Positions 35,585 through 48,440 are shown, counted from the first letter of the stretch. The stretch is DNA of 64,000 nucleotides from Mycteria americana (GCF_035582795.1 NW_027445626.1:868001-932000); one strand, 5' to 3'. Made by a program: numbers and translations. Notes: generated by a model not told the origin, from the sequence alone.

Positions 35585-36240
35585 TACTTGTACCCCCTCG
35601 TTTGTACCCCCATTTATAGCCTCCACATTTATAGCCCTTCCATTTCTCAGCCCCATTTATACCTCCCTAATTTATACCCCCTCTTTATGCTACCCATATA
35701 CCCACCATGTATTACCCTCCCCATGTATATATCCCCCTATAATACCCCCTATATACCTCTCCCTGTATATACCCCCATATATACTGCTCCCCATTATACC
35801 CCTCCCAATATACAACCTTCCCCATATGTACCCCCCATTTATACCCCGATTTATACCCCTTTTTAACCATTTTACAATCTCATTTACACACCTCCCCATA
35901 GATACCCCCTATATACCCCTCCCCATTTATAGCCCCCATTTGTAGCCCCCTTTTTATAGCCCCTCAGTTATAACCCTATTTACACCCCTCCCCATATATA
36001 TGCCCCTTATACACCCCCATATATATACTCTTTGTATATAACCCCATATATATATATTCTCTCTATATAGACCCCCATATATACCCCTCCCCATTTATAA
36101 TCTCCAAATATATCCCCACATATACAGTTTCCATATATACCCCTCCCCATATATACCCCCCCATATATACACCTCTCCATATATACCACTCCCCATAGCT
36201 ACCCCCTATATATACCCACCATTTACCCCCGCTCCTGTCC
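35585..36240 (+). repeat. AT/C simple-repeat tract (CCCCATATATACC-like)
   Basis: About 650 bases of degenerate CCCC-ATTTATA / CCCC-ATATATA units. It lies wholly between candidate exons a and b, so it would be intronic if that gene is real. Confidence 0.85.
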
Positions 36241-36245
36241 TGCAG

Positions 36246-36291
36246 GTAGGTGGAAGTCCTTGGGGACCCCCCCCGTCAGGGGCGCTGTCAG
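36246..36291 (+). CDS. Unrecognised gene, candidate exon b
   Basis: 46 bases with a good acceptor (CTCCTGTCCTGCAG) and donor (TCAG|GTGAGT). Entered in phase 1 it reads GRWKSLGTPPVRGAV and leaves in phase 2. Confidence 0.45.
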
Positions 36292-36329
36292 GTGAGTGTT
36301 TTTTGGGGTTCCCCAGGGGTGTGGGGGGA

Positions 36330-37335
36330 GCACACCCTTGGACCCCCACGTTGCTCTGTGGAGCCCCCAAACTACCCCAAAATTACACCAGGGGCCCCCA
36401 GACTACCCCCAGGGACCCCAAAACTGCCCCAGAGGCCCCCATATTATCCCCAGGGAAGCTGAATTACACCCAGGGACCCCCAAAAATGCCTCAGGGACCC
36501 TAAATTGCCCCCAGGCACCTCCAAACTGCCCCAGTGATGACAAAACTGTCCCAGGGATCCCCAGACTACCCCAGGGACCCCTCAACCTATACCAGGGACC
36601 CCCAAAATTACCCCCAGGAATCCCAAACTGCCCCTGGGTCCCCACAGCTTCCCCAAGGGACCCCCAACTACCCCAGGAACCCCTAAAACTACCTCCAAGG
36701 TCCTCCAACATCCCTAAGGACCCCCAAACTGCACCCAGGGACCTCCATCTGATTCCAAACTGCACCAGGGACCCCCAAATTGCCCCTAAAGCTGCTGAAT
36801 TATCCCCAGGGACCCCCAAAACTACCCCAGGGATGTCTAAAACTGCCCCCAGGGACACCCAAACGACCCCTAAGACCAGTTGAATTGCTTTCAGGGACCC
36901 CAAATTACCTCAGGGACCCCAAAAACTATCTCTATGGACCCTCAACCTACCCCAGGGACTCCGCAACTGCCCCAGGACTCCCCAACTGTCCCAGGGACCT
37001 CAAAACTCCCCCAGGGCCCACCACTTTCTAGGGATGCCCAACATCTCCAGGGACACACAGATTTAACTAGGCACCCCCAGATTACCCCAGGGACCCCCAA
37101 ACTACACCACAACCTTGCAAACTGCCCCCAGGGACTAACAAAATACTCCCAGAAACCCCCAAAACTACACCAGGGACCCCTAACTTCCTCACTGACCCCA
37201 AAACCACCTGCCATGGGACCCCAAACTGCCCCCATGGACCCAGAATTGCCCACAGGGAGACCAGGCCTGCCCCCACGGACCACCAACTGATGCCCAACTG
37301 CCCCAGGGACACTCAACACTACCCCACCAATGCCC
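36330..37335 (+). repeat. C/A-rich tandem repeat, about 1 kb (CCCCAGGGACCCCCAAA-like)
   Basis: Dozens of degenerate units of about 18-30 bases built from CCCCAGGGACCCCCAAACTA. The minus strand is correspondingly G-rich (TTTGGGGGTCCCTGGGG), with many runs of three or more G. It lies between candidate exons b and c. Confidence 0.92.
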
Positions 37336-37393
37336 CAAATAGCCCCCATCACCCCCCAGCTCCTAGTGCCCCTACATCCCCTCTGAATTCCAG

Positions 37394-37462
37394 CCGTCAA
37401 CGAACTCCAAATCAATCGACCCCCCAAAACCAAAAGCGCTTGGGAGGACCCCAGTTCAGAAA
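37394..37462 (+). CDS. Unrecognised gene, candidate exon c
   Basis: Good acceptor (CCCTCTGAATTCCAG). Entered in phase 2 it reads SRQRTPNQSTPQNQKRLGGP then QFRK. The donor AGAAA|GTGAAA is weak; if not used, the frame stops two bases later. The basic, Gln/Thr/Pro-rich content is protein-like. Confidence 0.42.
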
Positions 37463-37524
37463 GTGAAAATGGGGGAGGATGGGGGGGGCCCCCATCTGCC
37501 ATCTGCCCCCCTTCCACCCCCCAG

Positions 37525-37597
37525 ATCCCCATCGTCCCCCATGAGCAGTGATGGGGAAATGGACAGTGACGATGAAGATTTACAGGTGGAGCTGTGA
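37525..37597 (+). CDS. Unrecognised gene, candidate last exon d
   Basis: Strong polypyrimidine and acceptor (CCACCCCCCAG). Entered in phase 2 it reads SPSSPMSSDGEMDSDDEDLQ then VEL and TGA, an acidic Ser-rich tail that looks like a genuine C terminus. A consensus GTAAGT at 37617 lies in the would-be 3' UTR. Confidence 0.42.
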
Positions 37598-37599
37598 AG

Positions 37600-38950
37600 G
37601 CGGCGGGAAAAGTAAGTTGGGGGGGTCATGGGGAGGTTTTGGGGGGTCTCCCCAGTACTGGACCAGCTCTGTCCTCTTGCTGGGCTCAGTGTCTGCACCG
37701 GGGGAATATCCAGACCTGCATGGATTCACACATCCCCAGACCCTGGCAGACCCCGGCAGACCCCAGAGCAGGGCTGTCTGCAAACCCTCACGGGGGCCAT
37801 GGCCAAGGCAGGGAAGGGGTCGGGTGCTGGGGTGGGCAGTCAAAGCTGGGTGGCTGCAGGGGAATGAGGCACTGAGGTCGCTTGTGGGAACTGTGCCAGG
37901 AGGATGTTTCCCCAGCCCTGAATGCACCCTGTCCCAAGTGGTGGTTGCACAGCAGAGGTCTAGGGCCACATGTGGGGATGCAGGTGTGGGCCAGCCCAGG
38001 GACAGGGACAGGGATCTCAACAAAAGCCATGATGCTCCAAGAACCTCCCACACTGATGGAAACCCTAAATTGCCCTCACAATCCCCAGCCAGGCAGGGCT
38101 GTCACCCCAGTCAGTGCGATTGCTGCGGAGACCCAAGAGACATGCTGGGCTGGGAGGTGCAGGGCAGCCAGGACTGACCCCAGCACTCCCAGGAACCTCT
38201 CTGCAGCCACAGCAGCTCTCCACAGCTGGGACAAGACTCGCTGATGCTCTCTCCATGGTCAGGGGTCTCTTGGGGCTGTAGCCACTGGCACTGCCTGCTG
38301 GGAACCCCAGACCTAGTTCTGAGCCCCAGTGCCCTGCACCACAGCTCTTAGTACCTCCCCTCCCATGCCACCATCCTCTCTCAGGAGCACCACCAAGTGC
38401 ATTACTCCCTGACCAGGTATGCAGAGGAGCTGCTGGAGGTCTTCTCTGCTCACCCATTCTGCCCCAAACCCTGCCTCAGTGTCAGCCCACAGGCACCACC
38501 ACATTCCCTCTGTGTTAGGTGCTGGCTGTCTCCACATGCACTCCTCTGAGCCCCGGCAGGGATCCCCAGGGTGTCTCTCTGCTCAGAGCTGGCCACAATG
38601 CCTGGCTGTGCAGTCACAGGGGATCCTGGTGTTGCCACACTTGGAGAGAAGGTTGTGGTTGTCCTTGCTTACAGTAGGCATGAGGATGTGTCTGGCAGTC
38701 AGGAAGGAAAGACAAGGACAAGAGACAATGTGGACAAGAAGCAGGCAAGGAAATTTCAAATGAGGTTTAAGGAAAAAATGTAAACATTTATAGTTGATTA
38801 GTACTGGGTCCACGGTCCAGGCATTCTCAAATCTCAAGTGGGAAAAGCACTCACCAACCTGATCTAACGGACAAGCTCTCCCTGCTCAGAGCAGAGCGTA
38901 GCACTGGACACCTCCACTGCTTCCTTCTGACTCTTCTTGGCGGCACCTCT
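37600..38950. other. No gene seen
   Basis: GC-rich DNA downstream of the candidate gene. Frames of up to about 200 codons exist on both strands, but none has a recognisable domain. Confidence 0.4.
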
Positions 38951-38954
38951 GGAG

Positions 38955-40950
38955 ATGGCCTAGTCTAGTCTAGAGCGGGATGCTCAATACAGGCTCCAGC
39001 TGGATTTTTAATATCTCCATGCATGGACACTCCACAACCTCTCTGGACAACCTGTTCCAGTGTTCAACCACCCTCACAGATGAAAGGTGTTTTCTTGTGT
39101 TGAGAGGGAAGTTCCTGTGCTTCCCTTGCTACCCCTTGTCTGTCACTGGGCACCATGGAGAAAAGCCTGGCTCCCTCTTCTTCATTCCCTCCCGTCAGGT
39201 ATTGATACACATGGACAAGATCCCCATGAGCCTTCCCTTCTCCAGGCTAAACAGTCCCAGCTCTCTCAGCCTCTCCTCCTGAAGGATGCTTGTGTGCCTT
39301 CATCATCTTTGTGGCCCTTTGCTGGACTCGCTCCAGTCACTCCATGTCTCTCTTGTACTGGGCAGCCCAGCACTGGACACAGCACTCCACACGTGGCTTC
39401 AGCAGTGCTGACTAGAGGGGAAGGATCACCTCTCTCCACCTGCTGGCAAACCTCTCCTGAACGCAGCCCAGGAGGCTGTTGGCCTGCTTTGCCACACAGC
39501 CGCACTGCTGGCTCGTGGCCGGATTGTTAGCCACCACGACCCCCTGATCATTCTCTAGAAACCTGCTTTCCAGGCAGTCAGCCCCCAGCCCCCAGTACTG
39601 GTCCATGGCGTTATGCCTGCCCAGGGGCAGGACTTTGTCTTTCCCTTTGTTGAACTTGATGAGCTTCCTCTCTGCCCACTTCTCCAGCCTGCCCACGTCC
39701 TTCTGAGCGGCAGTGCAACCAGCCGCTGTACCAGCCACTCCTCCCAGTTCTGTATCATCCACAAACCTGCTCACGATGCCCCTGGTCCCATCCTCCAGGA
39801 CTCCAATGAAAGGCTGAATAGAACGGGACCCACATCAACCCCTGGGCTACACCCCTGGTGATTATCCTCCAGCTGGACTTTGTGCCACTGGACACAGCCC
39901 TCTGGGATTCAGGCACTTTTCCATCCATCTCATTTTCCACTTCTCTAGTCCATACTTGCTCCGCTTGTCTACAGGGGTATCATGGGAGACAGGCTGACAG
40001 CTCCCTGCATCCTCCTTCCTGCCCTGCTTCAAGATAGGGTTTACATTTGCTTTCTTCCAGTCCTCAGGAACCTCGCCCAATCCCCACAACCTTTCCAACA
40101 TGATGTCAAGTGGCCTTACAATGACATCAGCCATCTTCCTCAGCACTCACGAGTGCATCCCCTCAGGTCCCAAGGACTTATGCACGTGCAGTTCCTTTAA
40201 ATGTTCCCTAACCTGAGACTGCTGCACCAAGGGTAAGTCTTCCTTGCCCTGCCTCTGGTCTTGGGGGCCGGGCATTCCTGAAGGTTGTTCTTACCAGTAA
40301 ACTCAGAGAGGAAGAAGGCATGGCCCTTTCTTGGCCCTTTCTGTGCTCTCTGTCACCAGGGCCCCTGCCTCATCTAGCAGCAGGCACACATTTTCCCGAG
40401 CCTTCCTTTTGCTGCTGCTGTTGTTGTTAAATCCTGTCTTGATGCCCTCCATGTCCAGACTGAATTACCAGATTGAGGTCGAGGTGGACTTTGTCTTTCC
40501 TCACACTCTCGCTGAATGGTTGGGAGGTTCTTGGTGCCCTCCAGAAGCCTCCTGAGTGTCTTGTGCCCTGCTGTGCTGCCCCTCAGGCAGACGTCTGACT
40601 GGGTAGTGTCCCCCATGAGGACCAGGGCTTGCAATGAGAAGCTCCTTCTACTTGTCTGAAGAAGGCCTCATCTGCTGCTTCTTCTTGATATGGTTGGTCC
40701 ATAGCAGACACCAACTACAATGTTATCCACGTTGGTCTGCCTACTAATCCTGATCCATCAGCTCTCACCTGGCTCTAGGCAGAGCTCCATGCTGTCCTTC
40801 TGCTCACTCACATATTGACTTGACACACAGTGAAATTCCCCTCCTCACCAACCTGCCCCATTCTTCCTAAAGAGCCTGCTTCAATCCATGGCCAACCTCC
40901 AGTGATGTGAGCTACCTGGCTGTGTCTTGGGTATCTAAGTGAGAATATAG
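38955..40950 (-). mobile_element. CR1 LINE, 5'-truncated, degenerate
   Basis: The minus strand holds CR1 RT text from about 40150 (MLRKMADVIVRPLDIMLE, then EVPEDWKKANVNPI), through SRFVDDTELGG and CLESRFLENDQG near 39600, to the 3' end before 38955. 40200-40950 looks like further upstream CR1 sequence but is less certain. Several frame breaks and stops; inactive. Confidence 0.75.
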
Positions 40951-41344
40951 CTCAGGAATTGCCCACACTGTGTGCATTCCTGTCGAGGCACATCAGAGGT
41001 GTGCCCAGCCATGCTGATTTCCCTGCTGGAGAAATGAGATTGAGGGCTACTTGACAGGTGCCCACAAACAGCCCTGGCTGAACCCTTTGCTTCACCTCCA
41101 ACTTCCTTCTTCCATGTTTCCCCCCTCCCCTTTGGTCATCCTCCAACCCTCCCACACAAGAAGCCCACCTCTGTTTTCCCTTTGCCCACTGGCCCTGGCT
41201 TTGCTTGCCTGGTGCCCTCTGTTGGTGTGTCTGGGATGGCTGTATTGCGAATTCTTACTTTGCTCTGCAAGTCCGTTAGACTAGGGCCTCCTTTTATTAT
41301 CCGTCTTGTCCTGCAGTTCCTCATGCTGCCATCTTGTTAGAGGC

Positions 41345-41950
41345 ACCACAGGACACGGTGGCCAACAGAAACCTCACCAAGTTTTACAAGGAGAAGTGGC
41401 CAGTCCTTCATCAGGAGCAGAATAACCTCATGTATCAAGGCAAGCTTGGAGCTGACCAGCTGAGGATTGAGCCTGAGGAGAAGGCGTGGTTGCTACAAGG
41501 GATGCTATAGGAAGCCAGTGCAGCATGTTGACCACGAATCAGGCCAGCTGCATATGGGGCTGAATTAGGAGGAGTGTGGCCACCCAGACAAGGGGAGTTA
41601 GCTCCTCCCTTGACTCAGCAGGGGTGTGGCCACATCTGAACTAATCTGTGCTGGGGTGGGGCTCCATGTTCTGCAGGAGTGGGGAGGACCTGGAGAAGGT
41701 GCAGAGGACATCTGCCAAGATGGGGTGAAGGGGCTGAATCCCATGACTTGTGTGCAGAGGCTGAGGGACCTGGGCTGCTTTGGCCTCCTGACGTAGAGGC
41801 CAAGGACAATGTTGTCATGGCCTGCAGCTGCTTGAAGGGTGCTTTCAGAGAGGATGAAGATTTCCTTTGTAGAGGAAACAGCATGAGAAAGGAGAAGGTT
41901 TGGAGTCTGAGCCTGGGCATGAGGAAAAAGGAAATGTCACTTGAAGGGTA
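41345..41950 (+). mobile_element. CR1 LINE 3' remnant (duplicate of 5224-5804)
   Basis: Reverse-complement match to 5224-5804, e.g. AACCTCACCAAGTTTTACAA at 41369. It preserves sequence past the point where the ERV joins the other copy. Confidence 0.65.
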
Positions 41951-43073
41951 GTGCTGTGGCGCAACCGGGCACTGGGGGTGGTGGTGTTTGTCTGTGTTAC
42001 AAATGCCCTGGGGCACCTTCCCCAGCTGTCCATGCCACCAAAGACAACAGACCAGCCTCCTCTCTCCTGTGTCTGCAAGTCTCCGCTGCCTTCCACAAGC
42101 CCTGACTCTGCACCAGCAACCCCCTGGTGTGAGTCCTCACCCTGCATGGTCAGGCAGCTCAGCTAACTTCAGTGTGTTCCTCTCCCAAGTAGTTTCCAGC
42201 CCAGCCCCGTCCCTATCTGGTGGTCCCCAGCACTTTCCGTCCCCTACCCATCTATCTCTTTCCTGTCCAGCCCAGAAAAGCAGCCCATTCTGGGCTGACC
42301 CCATGGCCGTGCCCACTGATGGGTACTGCAAAGCTCTGCACACTCAACCCCACAGCCCCAGCCCCTCTGCAGCTCACAGTAGCTCCTGCCAGAGAGGCAG
42401 AGAGGTGTCTCAGTCCCAGGGCTGAGGGCCAGCCATGGCATGAGGAGATGGAGGCCAGTGTCTGCTCCTGTCTCCAAGACAGCCTTATTGTCCACGGCCA
42501 GCAAACCCCTCTGTGCCAGCCCCACTCCCAGGAAAAGGCTCCTGGCCCAGGGCATCCTCAGGCTGCTCCAGCCACCCAAGCAATAGAGAAGCCTGCCCGA
42601 GCTGGTGCATTCAGAAATAGATATCTCTTTGTCATTTATTCCCTCCTAGAAGCATAGAGTTGCTGCTTTCCCTTCTCCAGAGACGTTCCTGCCCCCAGAA
42701 AGCCTTTCACCAGGGAAGTTTGTCCATGCTGGCCTGACTTGCCGCTCCTTCCTCCTCCCTGTGCCCTCCACAGGGTCCTGTGCTGTTGGTATTGCTCTGC
42801 AGAGCGAGCGGGCTGTGGTGCCTGAAAGCCATGGGGTGAGAGTCCCAGGCAGATCCCTGTTGATCATTCACCATCTCCGGGGGAGCTGGGCACCCACAGG
42901 TGAAGGCTCAGCCCAGGCCCATTCTCTAACACATTGCCACATGCCCTCCTCCCCTCATCCCATGGGGAGAACCCAAGCAAAACAGCATGGCATTGTGGGG
43001 GCAATTTCTTCAGCCTGAGCTCAGCTTTGGAAGAAGAGCCCAACCTCCAGACACCACCATGAGGAAATCCCCT

Positions 43074-43079
43074 TTTATT
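43074..43079 (-). terminator. Poly(A) signal, OR unit 2
   Basis: AATAAA on the minus strand about 205 bases after the stop of the OR frame, in the same position as in units 1 and 4. Confidence 0.55.
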
Positions 43080-43284
43080 ACAGAGGTGCGACACGAGAAG
43101 CCAGCTGTACCATTGTGCCAGACACATGTGAACAGGCCTCTGGGTCAGACAGGCTGGGTTCATGCCTCTGGGGAAGTGGAGTCGATGCAGACATGGACAA
43201 ACATGGACATCACAGAAAAAATGCCCAAAGCACAGGAGGTTCCCAAGATGAATTTGAAATCACTTCTGAAGAGACGTGAGCAGG

Positions 43285-44247
43285 CTATTGCTGCTGAGAA
43301 AGAGCTGATTGAATCAGCTTCTTGAATGTGTCTTTAAGCACCTGGTTCCTCATGCTGTAGATGAGGGGGTTCACGGCTGGAGGCACCACTGAGTACAGAA
43401 CTGCCACCACCATATCCAGCAATGGGGAGGAAATGGAGGGGGGCTTCAGGTAGGCAACCATGACAGTGCTAATAAACAAAGAGACCACGGCCAGGTGAGG
43501 GAGGCACATGGAAAAGGCTTTGTGTCGTCCCTGCTCAGAGGGGATCTTCAGCACTGCCCTGAAGATCTGCACATAGGACAGCACAATGAAAACAAACCAC
43601 ACAAAATCCACAAATATACTAACCACAATAACCCACACTTCCCGGAGGTAAGCATCTGAGCAGGAGAGCTTGAGGATCTGGGGGATTTCACAGAAGAACT
43701 GGTCCAGGGCATTGCCTTGGCAGAGAGGTATTGAAAATGTATTGGCAGTGTGCAGCACAGCATAGAGAAACCAACTGCCCCAGGCAGCTGCTGCCATGTG
43801 GACACAAGCTCTGCTGCCCACGAGGGTCCCATAGTGCAGGGGTTTGCAGATGGCCATATAGCGGTCATAGGACATGATGGTGAGGAGAGAAAACTCTGCT
43901 GACATGAAAAAGACAAACAGAAAGACCTGGGCAGCACATCCCATGTAGGAGATGGCCTTGCTGTCCCACAGGGAATTGGCCATGGCTTTGGGGACAGTGG
44001 TGGAAATGGAGGCCAGGTCGAGGAGAGAGAGGTTGAGGAAGAAGAAGTACATGGGGCTGTGGAGGTGGTGGTTGCAGACTACAGCGGTGATGATGAGTCC
44101 ATTGCCCAGGAGGGCAGCCAGGTAGATGCCCAGGAAGAGCCAGAAGTGCAAGAGCTGCAGCTCACGTGTGTCTGCAAATGCCAGGAGGAGGAACTCGGTG
44201 ATAGAGCTGCCATTGGATATTTGCTGCCTCCAGGCATGGGGACCCGT
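43285..44247 (-). pseudogene. Olfactory receptor, family 14 type, start codon lost (OR unit 2)
   Basis: The whole seven-TM region is open: SITEFLLLAFADTREL N terminus, PMYFFFLN, MSYDRYMAICKPLHY, KAFSMC and NPLIYSMRN are all present, and it ends SQQQ. There is no in-frame ATG before TM1. The codon that is ATG in unit 3 is ATA here, and an in-frame TAG stands at 44248-44250. Compared with unit 4, about 80 bases just upstream are missing, including the pyrimidine tract before the acceptor. The first in-frame ATG lies in PMYFF at TM2. It is about 96 percent identical in protein to unit 4. Likely a recent pseudogene unless another upstream exon supplies a start. Confidence 0.8.
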
Positions 44248-46574
44248 CTATTTCCTTTATATCCACCCCTCTATTTCCCTTTCCTAGGACACCTTCCTTC
44301 AGCTCCATGGCTGAAGCTCTGGTTTGGTGCTGGTTGAATGTGGCGTGAGGAGCTGGGCCTCTGGCCACTGGCTGCTGAGGTGTCAGCCCTGCTCTGCAGC
44401 AGTGAGTTCATGGGAATGGTGGAAGCAGCGGCCAGTCCTGGTGTTCAACTTTGTCCTATGAATCCACCCATAACAGAAGGGCTTGTCATCATCTGAATCC
44501 CAGTGCTAAGGAATGAAGATTGCAGAAAGCAGACTGAAAGTTGTTGTGTTGTTTGGGTTTTTTTATAAAATTTGGGGGAAATTTTTATATTATTCCCCCC
44601 ATCTGATTTGAGGATTGTAGTGGGATGTCCTAGTATTTCTGTTGCCCTCAGGGAGAACTGAGGGAATCCTGCAAGGCAAGAGGATTGCCATTGGATTAGA
44701 GCAGAGTGAGGGGACCTGGTCTGTCCTTCAGACCGAGATGCCTTGGGCTTGCACCTTTCTGAGACTGAGGGCGATCACACTGCTCTGTTTGCGTGAAAAG
44801 CCAGCAGACACTGCTGAGAGCAGAGGGTTCCACTGCAGACTGCTAGATGTCTCACCCTTTCTCAACATCTCAGCAACCCACTTCTAGCCAAGGACACACA
44901 TGGCTCATTTCACCAACCCAACAGCATTTCCTTGGTCATAGCAGCACTGTGCTTACGGGATGGTATAGGACAGATTTGCATTCTTGAGGGCAGCTCACAG
45001 CATGGGGAAGATACCAAAAGGAGATCCGTAAGATTTTTCATGATGGTATGTCACTAAGGGAAAACCAGCTCATTCCCCAGCCCCACAGGCTGCATTGCCC
45101 ACAGCCTCACAGATGAGAGGAAAGCTGGGACACTTGTTCCCATGGACACACCTGCACAAAAGGACCCACAAGATCAGTGTGTGACTCTGCAGCTGAAACT
45201 CCCATCCCCAGAGAGCCTGACAGCAAGAACAGGATAACAACAGCAATAACACAGACAAGTGGAGAAACAAGGAAAAATACAGTGAGGGTCTGGCTGAGAG
45301 AGGCGAGGGGAGAGGCAGCCAGGCAATCAGGACAGCGTTGCCCTTACCCAGCTGTGCACGCCACCTCCCAGACACCAACATTGCCAGGCAGTTGGTGTCA
45401 GCCCCTGTGCTCTGCAGAGGGAAGTGGGCATGTGGCTGGAGAGCTGCAGCACGGCTCTGCTGGAGCTGTGGCTGCAGAGGAGGTGGTTCATGCCTTGGAC
45501 CCCACAGCCCTGAGGGCAGAGGCTTTGCTGGGTGGGAGAGGAGGCAAGGGGGCTTGCTCAGAGGAAGGGGTCTGTGATGGAGGGGATGTTACAGAGTTTT
45601 CTGAATTCTCCTTCCCACAGCATATCTGTTTTAAGTTTCCTCTCCTTCCCTGATCGTAACCCTGCTGCCTGGAGATTTTCCTCCTGGGAAGTGATTCCCT
45701 GGGCCATGTCTTTTCCCTGTCAGCACTCACAGACCCCATCCCAACCTCTGTGCACTCACCTCGGCCTACAGAAACCTGCCTGTTTGCAGGGCACTGCCTG
45801 GGCACGTGTTCCTGTTTGGAGGTTCAAAAGGGCGGGTGAGAACAGCCCTGATGGGTCCAGCAAACGTGATGTTGGTGCTGTCCATAGGTAGAGGAATGGC
45901 TGAAGGCAGTTTAGGAGGCTATTAGCAGACCTGCTGACCCCTCAAAGTTACAGCTCAGAAGTCTCAATGACTTGTCCAAGCTTGACAGGTCCTTTTCTAT
46001 TTCTCTTTCCCTCCCCCACCCCCAGCCCTGCTCCTGTTCCCTGCCCTCCAAGTAGGAAACTGAAAACACAGACTCAGGAAATCTCTTTCTAGTAAATTCT
46101 GCCTTGACCTTCCTCTTGAAACATCCCCTTGGAATTTTCCTAGTGGTGATCTGGAGCTGTGAGCAGCCCTGAGTGACGCAGCAGACAGACCCTGCCCTGC
46201 CAGAAATTGTTCCTTCCACCCACAGCTTCTTTCTGCAGTGCTATGGGGAGCTCCCCGGGCAGGCTGAGTGCTGACCCTGGCAGGTGGCAGAGTCCCTGCC
46301 TGGGCACACAGCCCTCTGGGGCACAGGGACTCTGAAGGACAGTCCTGGGCACCCTTGGCTGCACACACACACATTCACAGCCCTGTAGCTGTCCCTGGGA
46401 GAAGGCAGCTGAGATGCCCTGTCCCTCTGATGGTGCAGCAGGGAAGCCCTGCTCTGCAGCATGTCCTCCTCTACGCTAGAGGAACTGTGGAAGTCCTCCT
46501 GACTGTGGGATGTGCCAGCTTTTGGAGATCCTTCCACAAACTGCAGATACATTGCCTGTCATGCAGCTACTTAC

Positions 46575-46615
46575 CATGTAGAGGGCTGTGAAGATTTCTC
46601 CCCCAGCAAGCTCTC
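46575..46615 (-). other. Likely 5' noncoding exon of OR unit 2
   Basis: Donor ACATG|GTAAGT on the minus strand (exon end 46575), matching units 1 and 3. The TATA-like GCTTAAAGG is at about 46639-46647. The right edge is a guess. Confidence 0.4.
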
Positions 46616-47345
46616 AACTTTCCTCACAGCCCAGACTGCCTTTAAGCTCTCTCTGCCCTGCTCCTGTCCCCTCGGTGCCTGCAGGCTGTGCCCTCAGCCC
46701 TGCTGTGCTTTGCAGAGCTGCTGCTCCTGGGCAGAGCTGTCTCTCTGCAGCTCTGCCCACTTGCCATGAGCTCCCTCTGTCCCAGGAGCCCGGCCCAGCT
46801 CAGCAGCAGAGGACCAGCCCAAGGTAGCAATTTCTCTGCCCCCTTGGGGTTCCCTTGATTTGTGGCTGGGGCTCCAGGGGAACCTCCTGTGGAACAAGCT
46901 GAAGGAATCACTGATGTTCCCTCTCTCAGCTGGGGAGAGACACTTCGTTCCAGCAGTGGCATTTCTCTGCTCAGAGACAGAGTTGGGTCGAAATATCAAC
47001 TTTTCTTGGCCCATCATTAGACAGGACAGCCAGACAGACACAGGCAGGGATCTCTTTATGCCCTGCTGAGGGAAGGGATTCAGCTGAGTCAGTCAAGGCA
47101 TCCTCTCCCTGGTTTGTAGTCCTGGGGCTGGAAGGGGACTCAGCTCCCTGCCATGCACACCACCAACCCACAGGAGGTGGAATTCCTCTTGCCTCTCTTC
47201 AGGTGGTCATTCAATAGACACCTGCATGTGAGCTCCTTCTCTCAGCTCCCATGGAAATTAATGGTGATGGAGGCCAGGAGTGAGCTGTTCAGATGCAAAT
47301 GTCTGGTGACATTTGAGGGGCCAGAGGTGGTCGAAGATATGTGCA

Positions 47346-48220
47346 GGTAATAGAGACAGATCGAAGATATGTGCAGGCAGATGTAGAGACAGGACACCAC
47401 CTGGGGGCATCTTCTTGGAGGCTCTTGGGAGTTTCCTGTGGCCAACTGAAATGACAGCTGATGCCCAAATTAAGGGCAACTGAACCTGTCCCCACTCATT
47501 ATGTTCAGGGTGGCCTATATCCATATGATGGAATGAAGTCATATGCCACATGAGAGCCCAGTCTCACTCTTCCTTCTTCTCCATCTGTTGGATTTACTAG
47601 GTCTCCACTCACTGGATTGGCAGTTGCCTCATGTTCATCCCCACATTGCCTTACAGAATTCAGGGTATCTACTCACTTTAATGTTCCAATCCAGGCCCAC
47701 AGAGCTACCTGAGATGCCAGGGCTGGCAGGGACAGCACAGGACCTGCAGGAAAGCAATTCCCACTCAGGGCAGGTGCGTGACAGACACCCCTGACAGCAT
47801 TGCAGGGAGTGTGATTGATGCCTGTGTGCCAGGGACTGTTGCCATCAGTCAGAGGCATCGGTCATCAGATGCCATCAGAGAAGCAAGGTCTGTCCCTTCT
47901 CTGGCACAACAGCTGCATGCATTGCCTGAACACAAAGCACCCCACACCGGGGTCTTTACTCACTCCCTTGAGGATTCCATCAAGGAACAGACCAATGATT
48001 TTAACAGTGTGCCTGTATGCATCTTGTCTTCAAGGACAGCATAATCCAAGCACAGACATGCTTCCTATCAAAACTTAGTTGAAACTCAAAACGGCATTCA
48101 AGGGCATTAAGATGAGCTGTTGCTACCTCAGGAACAGCTAAAGAAGAGTCAGAAATACTGTGAGACCACTGCTACATTTAGTAAGAGTAGGTGTAGATAG
48201 ATGTGAGCTACTCTACGTCC
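47346..48220. other. No gene seen
   Basis: Only a short direct repeat of TCGAAGATATGTGCAGG (47331 and 47361) is noted at its left edge. Confidence 0.35.
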
Positions 48221-48224
48221 TCTT

Positions 48225-48440
48225 TGCCTCAGTTCCCACCAGCGAGGTCTCCCAGGCCTTTCTGCTTTGAGGCAGAACTCTGGAGGAGAACAACTGGCAG
48301 TGGATGGGGATCAAGCCAGGGGTTACTTGAGCAAACTCCACCCTTACCACTCCATGGCACTGGAGGGGCTGCATCCAAGGGTGCTGAGAGAATGTTTTTC
48401 ACCACTGGTTCATTATAATTGGAGTAAGAAAGGCACTCAG
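48225..48440 (+). mobile_element. CR1 LINE fragment
   Basis: Short piece with CACTGGAGGGGCTGCATCCA and AGGGTGCTGAGAGAATG, the CR1 GLHPRVLRE text. Truncated at both sides. Confidence 0.6.

Larger units (their letters stand above)
41345..47345 (-). repeat. OR duplication block, unit 2 (inverted copy of 1-5804)
   Basis: Holds, on the minus strand, the same order as unit 1: upstream region (47345-46650), TATA-like box, 5' exon (46575), long intron, OR coding exon, poly(A) signal (43074), flank and CR1 remnant. A part (about 42770-45250) is also repeated at 61447-64000. Confidence 0.8.

Noticed and set aside
37548-38177. A 209-codon plus-strand frame
   Set aside because: It overlaps candidate exon d in a different frame and shows no motif; likely chance in GC-rich DNA.
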